Below are positions 25,652 through 33,200 of a stretch of 64,000 bases of DNA, piece after piece. Where the stretch lies: the NCBI GenBank assembly GCA_022510845.1, contig JAFLSR010000002.1, positions 1 to 64,000 of the forward strand, in the 5' to 3' direction. Position 1 is the first letter of the stretch. Every line of letters begins with the position of its first letter. Source of the DNA: Treponema sp. GTDB taxonomy: Bacteria > Spirochaetota > Spirochaetia > Treponematales > Treponemataceae. The position numbers and the translations under genes were made by a program. The notes under the pieces were generated by a model, which did not search any database, was not told the DNA's origin, and saw only the letters and a program-made list of their open reading frames with translations.

Positions 25652-27157
25652 TTACGCCACCTTTCCCTTGTCTTCGTAGAATTGCTTTAGCGAAGGAATC
25701 GCGTCGCACAGAATTTTTTTGAGCGTGTCGGCATTTCTGTAGTCGTTTCCGCCAAAACAAATCGGACGCAGTTTTTCCAAAAGTTCGTCCAAGTCGAATT
25801 CATTCTGCGAAGGCTTTTTCAATTTGAGGATTTTCGGAAAAGCCGTGGGTTCGGGAGATTCTTCTTCCGCCCAAAGCGGCTCGGCAAGGCGTTCGCCGGG
25901 GCGCGGCTTTGTGTATTTGATTTCGATGTCCTTTCCAACTTCAAGTCCGCTGAACAAAATTATCTGTTCTGCCAAATCCTTTATTTTGATTGGCTCGCCC
26001 ATGTCCAAAAGGTACGACGCGCCGTTCACTCCTGTACCCCCCGCTTGAAGCACGAGCGAGCACGCTTCTGGAATCGTCATAAAATACCGCTCCATGTTTT
26101 CATCGGTGACGGTGAGCGGACCTCCGTTTTTTATCTGTTCCATGAAAAGCGGCAGAATCGAGCCGCGAGAGCCGAGCACGTTTCCGAAGCGCACGAACAA
26201 GAACGCCCGCTCGCCTTCGCCCGAATTCGATGTATGCGTTTTTTTGATTTTGCTCGCCGCATCCAAAACCAATTTTTCGCAAATCATTTTTGACGCGCCG
26301 TAGACCGAAACAGGATGAACGGCCTTGTCCGTGGAAATGAGGACGAATTTTTTTACGCCCGATTCCAATGCCGCGTCCAAAAGATTTTTCGTGCCGAACA
26401 CATTGTTTTCCACCGCAGCCACGGCGTTCTCTTCCATCAGCGGAACGTGCTTGTATGCCGCGCAATGAAAAATAGCATCGCACTTTGTGGCGCGCACGAT
26501 GTGGCGCACATATTCGCGGTCCTTCATGTCGCCGATAATCGGAACAATCGTGGCGGCTTCGCCTACGCCCTCTTGTTGCAGAATCCGAAGTTCCCTGTCG
26601 ATGAGGTAAATCGAATTTTCGCCGTGTCCAAAAAGATAGAGCCGCTCCGCGCCGCCTGAAAGCAACTGCCGCGCAAGTTCCGAACCAATCGAACCGCCCG
26701 CGCCTGTAATCATCACGCGCTTGGAACGCAAATAGGAGAGGCTTTCACGCAGGGGAATCGTAACCGGAGTGCGCCCGAGAATGTCAAGCGGATCGATTTC
26801 GCGTGCCTGCACGAGGTGGGCAGTTCCGTTCACCACTTGGCTTATGCTTGGAAGAATTTTTATCCTGAGAAATCCGCTTGCTTTTAACGCCTTGTAAATT
26901 TTTGCGATGCGCTCGACGTTTGCGGTGGGAATTGCGAGGATGGCTTCGTCGCTTGGTTTGGGATTGAGCACAAGCGCGATGTCGTCAATCGGACCGAGCA
27001 CGGGAATGCCGTCGATTTCCGCGCCAATCAGATTTTTGTCGTCGTCCAAAAACGCGCGGACTTTGCCGAATATTTTTTTGCGCTTTATGTCGCCTGCAAT
27101 CATCTGACCCGCGAATCCCGCGCCGATGATGTAGAGTTCGTTTTCGCTGCGATTCAT
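25652..27157 (-). CDS. Nucleotide-sugar 4,6-dehydratase (PglF/CapD-like), soluble form
   Basis: Starting at MNRSENELYIIGAG (27157, after GGTGGG) the protein is 501 residues. It has two Rossmann regions: an N-terminal NAD-binding CoA-binding-like domain (residues 1-130) and the SDR domain with GAGGSIGSELARQ (~155), HCAAYKHVPLMEEN and the catalytic STDKAV-Y-x3-K set (VYGASKMICEKL). Family enzymes act on UDP-GlcNAc. Unlike full-length PglF/CapD, the four N-terminal membrane helices are absent, so this one is soluble. It heads a five-gene minus-strand operon with the aminotransferase and the molybdo-hydroxylase-like subunits. Confidence 0.9.
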   Translation of the reverse strand: MNRSENELYIIGAGFAGQMIAGDIKRKKIFGKVRAFLDDDKNLIGAEIDGIPVLGPIDDIALVLNPKPSDEAILAIPTANVERIAKIYKALKASGFLRIKILPSISQVVNGTAHLVQAREIDPLDILGRTPVTIPLRESLSYLRSKRVMITGAGGSIGSELARQLLSGGAERLYLFGHGENSIYLIDRELRILQQEGVGEAATIVPIIGDMKDREYVRHIVRATKCDAIFHCAAYKHVPLMEENAVAAVENNVFGTKNLLDAALESGVKKFVLISTDKAVHPVSVYGASKMICEKLVLDAASKIKKTHTSNSGEGERAFLFVRFGNVLGSRGSILPLFMEQIKNGGPLTVTDENMERYFMTIPEACSLVLQAGGTGVNGASYLLDMGEPIKIKDLAEQIILFSGLEVGKDIEIKYTKPRPGERLAEPLWAEEESPEPTAFPKILKLKKPSQNEFDLDELLEKLRPICFGGNDYRNADTLKKILCDAIPSLKQFYEDKGKVA

Positions 27158-27210
27158 TTTCCCACCGAATAAATTATATCGCAAATCGACATTGTTGGCA
27201 AGGGAATTTT

Positions 27211-27260
27211 GATTCGTGCGGATGGTTTCAAGCCCAACGCCCTGCGACGGATTTGCTGAT
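27211..27260. repeat. CGTGCGGATG-type intergenic repeat
   Basis: GATTCGTGCGGATGGTTTCA begins at 27211 and is followed by AGCCCAACGCCCTGCGACGG. It belongs to the family seen at 11954 and 18705. It lies in the divergent region between the dehydratase and the GGDEF/EAL gene. Confidence 0.45.
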
Positions 27261-27353
27261 TTGAGAATGTTGCGAAAGAAAATCGCCGCGCGTTCGGACG
27301 GGCCTTTGCGATGTTTTTAGTTTCTCCAGATAAACTTCTTGCAACGAGTTTTG

Positions 27354-27382
27354 TTGCAAAAATTCGCTATCTGTGATAAAAT
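27354..27382 (+). promoter_or_regulatory. Promoter of the GGDEF/EAL gene, predicting a leaderless mRNA
   Basis: TTGCAA (27354-27359), a 17-nt spacer and TAAAAT (27377-27382), preceded by TGTGA. Only 6 nt separate the -10 box from the ATG at 27389, and no Shine-Dalgarno is seen. Confidence 0.65.
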
Positions 27383-27388
27383 GTCTTG

Positions 27389-29782
27389 ATGAAGTTGTGT
27401 TATACTTTGATTCTGATTTTCACGGAAATTTTAATCGCGCTTACGATTTTCAGAATCTCTTATGCGAAAAACGAAAATTTTTCTCTTTCGCAAAAAATTT
27501 TTGATTTGCTCATCGTTGGATTTTTCACGGTTTTTCCGAACATTTTCATTCCGCACCTTACGTCCGAACTGATGGCGACTGTTTTCTTTTCTTGGTATTT
27601 TTGCTTCATCGACATACTTTTGTTTTTGCTTTTGTATTTCAGCGTGGAATATGCTTTTCCGAGCGCGTCTACTTCGCGCAGGTGGTACGAGGCTTTCTAC
27701 GTTTTTTTTCGATACGATGTGAAGGCGTTCTTCCGAAAAGAGCGGCAGAAGACGACTTGGTTTGAAAAATCGATGCTCGCGTTGTTTTTGCTGATTGCTT
27801 TGGACATCGCGCAGTTCGTGCCGAACATCTTTTCACACGCGGTTTTTTCGGTGGAATCATTCTATTCGGAATGGCATTTTTTCGCGCCCGCATCTTATTA
27901 CAGGATAATCCCGAATTTTCCCTACGACCTACATCTTTCGCTTTCGTATGTCATTGTCGTGCTTACGTTCGCAAGCCTTATATGGAAAACCGTGCTTGTG
28001 CCAAGTTTCTACAAGATGAAATATTTTGGGCTTGTGCTTTTCCTCGCCGTCATAGTCCTGCTGAATTCGTTCTACGTCCTTTTTGAAATTCCCGTGGATT
28101 TTTCCGTGGTCTTTTATGGGCTTTTCTGCGTTTTGATTTATAATTTTTCGTTCAATTTCATTCCGAAATTTTTGGTGCGCGAATCCATTTTCCGCGTGAT
28201 TCAGAATATGAATAACGGGATAATGATTTTTGACAGCGAAGACAAATGCGTCTTTATGAACGACTGCGCGAAAAAAATCTACGACTTCAAAGCGGATCAA
28301 AATATGGAAGAATTCCTGCGCGCGTCCATTGCTGAATTCGCGGACAAAAAGCGGCTTTCGGAATGCTCTCCGTTTGAGCGGACTGTTTTCGAAGAAGTGG
28401 ACGGGCAGGGCGCGTTTTACAGGCAGTCGTTTTCGCATTTGGAAAACGCCAAGCACGAATTCGTGGGAAGTTATTTTTTTGTCGTTGACGTTACCGAAGA
28501 GAATATGCGCGAAAAGCATCAGCGTTTTCTCAACACGCACGATTTGCTTACGGGCATTTACAACAAGGAATCTTTTTACGAAAAAGCCGCGCTTATGCTG
28601 GAAGCCAATCCTGATAAAAAATACTGCATGGTTTGTTCCGACATCGGCAATTTCAAACTTGTGAACGAAATCTACGGAATGACGGAAGGCAACAAAATCC
28701 TGAAATTGATTGCGCTCAACTTGCAGGAAAAATTGGTGGCAGGCGAAGTTTACGGCAGAATCGATAACGACCGATTCGCGCTTCTTGTTCCGAAAGAAAT
28801 GTTGGACTTGACATATTTGATTGACACCACGGATCAAATTTTAAAGTATTCGGTCAATTTTGCCGTAATGCCGATTTGCTATTTCGGCGTTTACGAAATC
28901 GAAGATCAGGATATGCAGGTTTCTTTCATGTGCGACAGGGCGTTCGCCGCGATTGAGACTATAAAAGGGCAGTACGAAAAACACGTGGCTTGGTATGACG
29001 GCGCATTGCACGGCACGGCTGTGCGCGAACAGAAATTGACGCATGGACTTTCCGAGGCGATTTCTACCGAACAGATAAAGATTTATTTGCAGCCCCAGTT
29101 CACGCAGGACGGAAAGGTGCTCGGCGCGGAGGCTTTGATTCGCTGGGAGCATCCTGACGAAGGGCTGATTTCGCCTGCGGAATTTATTCCGATTTTTGAA
29201 AAGAACGGAATGATTGCGAAAGTTGACAGGCATGTTTGGAATTTGGTTTTCAAAAAACTTGCTGAATGGAAGGCAAAAGGCAATGACAACTTCTATATTT
29301 CCGTGAACCTTTCTCCGCGCGATTTTTATTTGATGGACATCAGTCAGGAATTCACCGAACTTTTTGAGGAATACGACATCAATCCAAAAAATCTTCACAT
29401 TGAAATCACCGAAACCATAATGATGATGAATTCGGATCAGCAAATGGCTCTCGTGGAAGAACTTCGGAAACTCGGCTTCGTGATTGAAATAGGAGATTTT
29501 GGCGCGGGATATTCTTCGCTCAAAATGCTGCGCGATTATGACATCGAAGTTTTGAAATTTGAAATGGACTTTTTGTCAAACGCGCGCACTTCTCGAAACG
29601 CCTACATCATAATGAAGCAGTTCATTACGATGGCGCACAGTTTGGAAACAAAAATCGTCGCCAAGGGAATCGAATACAAGGAGCAGGTGGACTTGCTGGC
29701 AAATTACGGCTGCGATTTGTTTCAAGGATATTATTTTTCAAAGCCCATCGAAATTTCGATGTTCGAGAAGATTTATTTATGA
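27389..29782 (+). CDS. Membrane GGDEF-EAL protein with both catalytic sites degenerate
   Basis: The 797-residue protein begins with about seven membrane helices (residues ~1-265), then a PAS-like segment (INNGIMIFDSEDKCVFMND), a GGDEF-fold domain and an EAL domain. The GGDEF signature reads GRIDNDRF, so diguanylate cyclase activity is unlikely. In the EAL domain, EALIRW, SVNLS and IEITET are kept, but the DDFG motif is IGDFGAG (first Asp lost) and AEGVE is AKGIE (Glu replaced by Lys). It may therefore bind rather than cleave c-di-GMP. The stop overlaps the start of a tyrosine phosphatase gene by 4 nt. The ATG at 27389 is preferred over the TTG at 27386. Confidence 0.9.
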   Translation: MKLCYTLILIFTEILIALTIFRISYAKNENFSLSQKIFDLLIVGFFTVFPNIFIPHLTSELMATVFFSWYFCFIDILLFLLLYFSVEYAFPSASTSRRWYEAFYVFFRYDVKAFFRKERQKTTWFEKSMLALFLLIALDIAQFVPNIFSHAVFSVESFYSEWHFFAPASYYRIIPNFPYDLHLSLSYVIVVLTFASLIWKTVLVPSFYKMKYFGLVLFLAVIVLLNSFYVLFEIPVDFSVVFYGLFCVLIYNFSFNFIPKFLVRESIFRVIQNMNNGIMIFDSEDKCVFMNDCAKKIYDFKADQNMEEFLRASIAEFADKKRLSECSPFERTVFEEVDGQGAFYRQSFSHLENAKHEFVGSYFFVVDVTEENMREKHQRFLNTHDLLTGIYNKESFYEKAALMLEANPDKKYCMVCSDIGNFKLVNEIYGMTEGNKILKLIALNLQEKLVAGEVYGRIDNDRFALLVPKEMLDLTYLIDTTDQILKYSVNFAVMPICYFGVYEIEDQDMQVSFMCDRAFAAIETIKGQYEKHVAWYDGALHGTAVREQKLTHGLSEAISTEQIKIYLQPQFTQDGKVLGAEALIRWEHPDEGLISPAEFIPIFEKNGMIAKVDRHVWNLVFKKLAEWKAKGNDNFYISVNLSPRDFYLMDISQEFTELFEEYDINPKNLHIEITETIMMMNSDQQMALVEELRKLGFVIEIGDFGAGYSSLKMLRDYDIEVLKFEMDFLSNARTSRNAYIIMKQFITMAHSLETKIVAKGIEYKEQVDLLANYGCDLFQGYYFSKPIEISMFEKIYL

Positions 29783-30240
29783 AAAGAATTCTTTTTGTCT
29801 GCCACGGAAATATATGCCGCTCGCCGATGGCGGAATTCGTAATGAAAAATCTCGTGAAGAACGCCGGCTTGGACGGAAGAATCCAAGTGGATTCAGCCGC
29901 CGCGAACAACGATGAAATCGGAAATGGAATGCATCGCGGAACTCGCGCGAAACTTTCGCAGATGGGGATTCCGTTCGACGAACACATCGCAAGGAAACTC
30001 ACCGCCGCGGACGGCGAACGCTACGATTTGATTTTGGCGATGGATTCGGAAAACTTGTATTATATGCGCCGCATCTTGAAGCCCGAAGCGCACAAAAAAA
30101 TTCATTTGCTTTTGGAATTCGCAGGGCTTTCGCGCGACATCGCCGATCCGTGGTACACAGGAAATTTCGACGAGACTTACGATGATGTCGATTTGGGATG
30201 CCGCGCCCTTTTGGAAAAGTTGAAGACCGAGGCGGAATAA
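29779..30240 (+). CDS. Low-molecular-weight protein tyrosine phosphatase
   Basis: The 153-residue protein starts MKRILFVCHGNICRSPMAEF with the P-loop C8-x5-R14-S, and has the general-acid Asp in IADPWYTGNFDETYDD (~117). It dephosphorylates protein tyrosines or, in bacteria, sometimes arginine or small substrates. The 4-nt ATGA overlap with the GGDEF/EAL gene implies translational coupling, and there is no separate promoter. The link to c-di-GMP-related signalling is contextual only. All catalytic residues are present. Confidence 0.93.
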   Translation: MKRILFVCHGNICRSPMAEFVMKNLVKNAGLDGRIQVDSAAANNDEIGNGMHRGTRAKLSQMGIPFDEHIARKLTAADGERYDLILAMDSENLYYMRRILKPEAHKKIHLLLEFAGLSRDIADPWYTGNFDETYDDVDLGCRALLEKLKTEAE

Positions 30241-30244
30241 AAAT

Positions 30245-30277
30245 TAAGATTGCCGCTGAGTTTGCGCGGCAATCCTA
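30245..30277. terminator. Bidirectional terminator-like hairpin
   Basis: GATTGCCGC (30248-30256) and GCGGCAATC (30266-30274) form a perfect 9-bp GC-rich stem between two convergent genes, with TTA/TAA extending it. T-tracts are weak. A partial CGCGCGGATG repeat follows near 30310. Confidence 0.6.
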
Positions 30278-30350
30278 AATTCGAATTTTTGTGTGGCTCT
30301 TTTTCCGTTCGCGCGGATGAAGTTTAGATTATGAAGAATGGAGAACGCGC

Positions 30351-30977
30351 CTAAAGCCCAACGGATTTTACCCATTCCGCGTATATCTTTATATATTGGT
30401 CGCGAAATTTTTGCGTGTCGTTCGAGAAAGTCACGTTGCCGTTTTTTGTCGCCCAGCAGATTTGAAACGAATCCGAATCCACATTGAGCGGAACAAGGCT
30501 TGTTATGCGCCACGTTGATTTGTCGTAGTCGAAATCTTTTCCTTCCACGGCTTTTTTTCCGGCTATCGCAACGCTGATTTCATCGCGCTTGGGGTCGATT
30601 CCCGAAAGCACGAAGATTCCGGGGTCGGCCGCGAAGCCCACGATGTGAAAGCCCAAATCACGAATCGTGTATTTAACGTCTTTCGGCATCGTGATTTTCA
30701 GTTCTGTCGTAATCGGATCGTACTTGTAATCATTTTCAGTCAAAGTAAAACGCTCGCGAGTTGTCGGATGGATGCCCGTCACTTCGATTATCTCATTGAA
30801 AACAAGCACGGTGGAGATTCTCCCCGTCGCGTTGTTCACGCCGGTGTTGACGTAGGTTTTTACGCCGAAATGTTTTTCGATAGCCGGAGTTTCAGCAATT
30901 TCCTGCTGAGTCGTCTTGCATGAAACAAGTATCGCAAAAAGGGCGCACGTTGCAATAGAATAAATTTTTCTTTTCAT
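30351..30977 (-). CDS. Hypothetical lipoprotein
   Basis: The 208-residue protein has a lipoprotein signal peptide ending LVSC (Cys20). The mature part is rich in beta structure (e.g. VKTYVNTGVNNATGRISTVL, FTLTENDYKY, YTIRDLGFHIVGF) and contains no enzymatic motif. I do not recognise a family. It is probably anchored to the outer or inner membrane on the periplasmic side. It is monocistronic and convergent with the phosphatase gene. Confidence 0.75.
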   Translation of the reverse strand: MKRKIYSIATCALFAILVSCKTTQQEIAETPAIEKHFGVKTYVNTGVNNATGRISTVLVFNEIIEVTGIHPTTRERFTLTENDYKYDPITTELKITMPKDVKYTIRDLGFHIVGFAADPGIFVLSGIDPKRDEISVAIAGKKAVEGKDFDYDKSTWRITSLVPLNVDSDSFQICWATKNGNVTFSNDTQKFRDQYIKIYAEWVKSVGL

Positions 30978-31138
30978 AATATAAATTTTCGGTAAAGTGC
31001 GATGTTTGGTTTATGAAATTTTTTCACTGTTAAAAAATAACTTTTAGAATTTTAGAATTGATGATATTCAGTGGGCAGATTCTGGCTTCAACTGAAAAGC
31101 GCGATTTTTTCGCACGCATCGTTGTGTGTGGGGTGGGG

Positions 31139-31708
31139 CTACAAATCATAAGTCTTTAGAATGTTCTGCGCCGTGACGATGCGGCTTTGACGCAAATCCA
31201 TCGACTGCTTTTCGATGTAGTGGTGCGCCTGCTGTTCGGTCATTTCCAGACGCTGAATCAAAATGCATTTCGCGCGGTCAACGAGCCGCACTTCTGAAAT
31301 TTTTTGCTGCAATTTTTTGTTTTCGTCTTCGAGGAGCCGCACGCGCTTTCTGCTTGCTGTGAGGAGTTTCGCCGCTTGATAAAAAAATTCGGGGCTTATT
31401 GGCTTTGGCAAAACAAAAACTCCCGCGTCTTCGACATTCGCATTCACGTCGTCAAGAATTTCCGCGCGCACTATGAGAATGATTCCCGCATCGGTGGACT
31501 CTGCGGCGTGCAAGGCAAGGTCGTCTCCAAGTTCGTCGGGGAGGGGAGTGTCTATGATGATGAGGTCGTATTGCGTGTCCAGCAAATCTCGCCGCGCTTG
31601 CGTGCCATTTTGAATTGTGGAAACGCGCGAAAATTTTTGCGAGCCGAGCAAACTCGAAATTATTTGAAGAGTCGTGTTTGTGTTTGAAACTATGAGAACG
31701 CTGTCCAT
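31139..31708 (-). CDS. ANTAR-domain response regulator downstream of glnA
   Basis: The 189-residue protein has a receiver-like N-terminal domain (VLIVSNTNTT, LIIIDTPLPDELGDDL) and a C-terminal ANTAR domain (LVDRAKCILIQRLEMTEQQA to IVTAQNILKTY). The phosphoacceptor Asp in DTPLP looks present, but the acidic pair near the N-terminus is replaced (SNTN), so phosphorylation is doubtful. ANTAR proteins bind paired hairpins in mRNA and prevent termination. It lies 18 nt after glnA in the same direction, so nitrogen-linked antitermination is a reasonable hypothesis. Confidence 0.88.
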   Translation of the reverse strand: MDSVLIVSNTNTTLQIISSLLGSQKFSRVSTIQNGTQARRDLLDTQYDLIIIDTPLPDELGDDLALHAAESTDAGIILIVRAEILDDVNANVEDAGVFVLPKPISPEFFYQAAKLLTASRKRVRLLEDENKKLQQKISEVRLVDRAKCILIQRLEMTEQQAHHYIEKQSMDLRQSRIVTAQNILKTYDL

Positions 31709-31726
31709 AGATTTTTGTCCATTGAG

Positions 31727-32986
31727 TTAAATTTCTTCCGAATTTCCATCGAAGCCTTCGAACGCGTCGAGCGTCACTTTCGGCAAAATGGATTTTATGA
31801 ATTCGCTTTGCATCGCGATTTTTTTCGCCTCGTCAAAATTCTTCGGCAATTTTTTCAAGCCCTTCGTTTCATCGTCGTTGGCATTGTATAGGTCGAGGTT
31901 CACGGCGGGGGCGAGGGGGAGGCCTTTTTTTATGCCGTCGAATCCCGCTTTGATTGCGAGCGCGAGCGCGAGGTATTGGTTGCAACTTGAATCGGGCGAG
32001 CGCAATTCGATTCGGCTAAGTTCGCTGTCCGCGACGGCTGGCAGGCGAATGAGCTGGCTTCGATTTTGGCGGCTCCAGGAAACGTATTCCGGAGCTTCGA
32101 ATTCGCCGAGGCGTTTGTACGAGGATTTCAGCGGATTCGTAAAAAGAGTGATTTCTTCCGCGTGGGATAAAATTCCTGCGATGAAATTTTGGGCATCTTC
32201 GCAGAGTTCTTCGCCGCAAAAAATATTCCTTCCGTTTTTTGAAATCGAAATGCTCAAGTGAAGCCCGTTTCCGTGCCAACTTTCAAGCGGCTTTGGCGCG
32301 AACGAAGCGTAAAGTCCGTTGGCAGCGGCAACCGTGCGCACGATTGTCTTGTACGTTGCAAGATTGTCGGCGGCGGCGCAGACATTGCTGTAGCGGAACA
32401 CAACTTCCTGCTGGCCAGGGCCTGCTTCATGGTGCGACATTTCCGGCTGGATGCCCATCTGTTCGAGGTAGAGGCAGATTTGGCGGCGAACGTTTTCGCC
32501 TTTGTCCTTGGGCGCAAGGTCGCAGTAGCCTGCATCGTCAAGCGGGATTTTTGTGGGGTTTCCGTCTGCGTCCAGTTTGAAAAGATAAAATTCGCTTTCG
32601 ATTCCCGCCTTGATTTCATAGCCCGAATTTTTCGCCTCGCAGTCGATTTCGTTCAAAAGCGTGCGCATATCTCCTTCGAACGGCCTTCCGTCAGGATAAC
32701 GAATCGTGCAAAAAAGGCGGACGACTTTTCCTTGTTGAGGACGCCACGGCAAAACGGAAAGCGTCTCCGGCGCGGGAATCAAAAACAAGTCGCTCGTGCA
32801 TACATTCAAAAATCCCGGCACTACGCTTGCATCGAACGAGATGCCGCTTTCCAAAGCGCGTTCAAGTTCGCGCGGCTGAATCGAAATGCTTTTTATGTTT
32901 CCGAATATGTCGGAAAAAAACAACTTTATGAATTTCACGTCATTTTCCGAAACATATTGCAATACTTCATTTTTCGTGTATGACAT
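31727..32986 (-). CDS. glnA: Glutamine synthetase, type I (GlnA)
   Basis: The 419-residue protein shows the GS beta-grasp domain (FIKLFFSDIFGNIKSISIQP), GIESEFYLF (metal Glu), SHHEAGPGQQEVVF, NGLHLSIS and RIELRSPDSSCNQYLALA. It condenses ammonia and glutamate using ATP. It is slightly short for GSI-alpha, lacking the adenylylation tyrosine region of GSI-beta. GGGAGAG precedes the ATG. The gene is followed by an ANTAR regulator and preceded by tandem palindromes. Confidence 0.93.
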   Translation of the reverse strand: MSYTKNEVLQYVSENDVKFIKLFFSDIFGNIKSISIQPRELERALESGISFDASVVPGFLNVCTSDLFLIPAPETLSVLPWRPQQGKVVRLFCTIRYPDGRPFEGDMRTLLNEIDCEAKNSGYEIKAGIESEFYLFKLDADGNPTKIPLDDAGYCDLAPKDKGENVRRQICLYLEQMGIQPEMSHHEAGPGQQEVVFRYSNVCAAADNLATYKTIVRTVAAANGLYASFAPKPLESWHGNGLHLSISISKNGRNIFCGEELCEDAQNFIAGILSHAEEITLFTNPLKSSYKRLGEFEAPEYVSWSRQNRSQLIRLPAVADSELSRIELRSPDSSCNQYLALALAIKAGFDGIKKGLPLAPAVNLDLYNANDDETKGLKKLPKNFDEAKKIAMQSEFIKSILPKVTLDAFEGFDGNSEEI

Positions 32987-32999
32987 TTTTCTCTCCCAA

Positions 33000-33190
33000 A
33001 GACGGTGCTTTTTGGCAACACTCCTACAAAAATGATTTTGCGAAATATCAATTTCGCAAAATCATTTTTGAGTGTGCGTAAGCAACTTTTCAAAAATCGC
33101 ATCGCCAAATTTGAGTTTTTTGTATCGCGATTTTTTCTTGCAAAACCGCGCTTTCAATATTTTTGGAAATTGGAATTTCCAAAAAGCAAA
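33000..33190. repeat. Tandem hairpins between glmS and glnA
   Basis: Two perfect palindromes bound the region: 11-bp arms 33160-33170 with 33175-33185 (4-nt loop), and 19-bp arms 33028-33046 with 33051-33069 (loop ATCA). Between them lie weaker stems near 33123-33150 and 33085-33116. On the minus strand the 19-bp hairpin is followed by TAGGAG, but the actual start codon of glnA is a further ~40 nt away after its own GGGAGAG. The set resembles the four-hairpin leader elements and may serve as terminator for glmS or leader for glnA. Confidence 0.7.
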
Positions 33191-33200
33191 AACAACGCCT

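Noticed and set aside
30978..31138. tRNA or small RNA gene
   Set aside because: No cloverleaf, TTCGAAT-type T-loop or strong promoter-terminator pair could be found.
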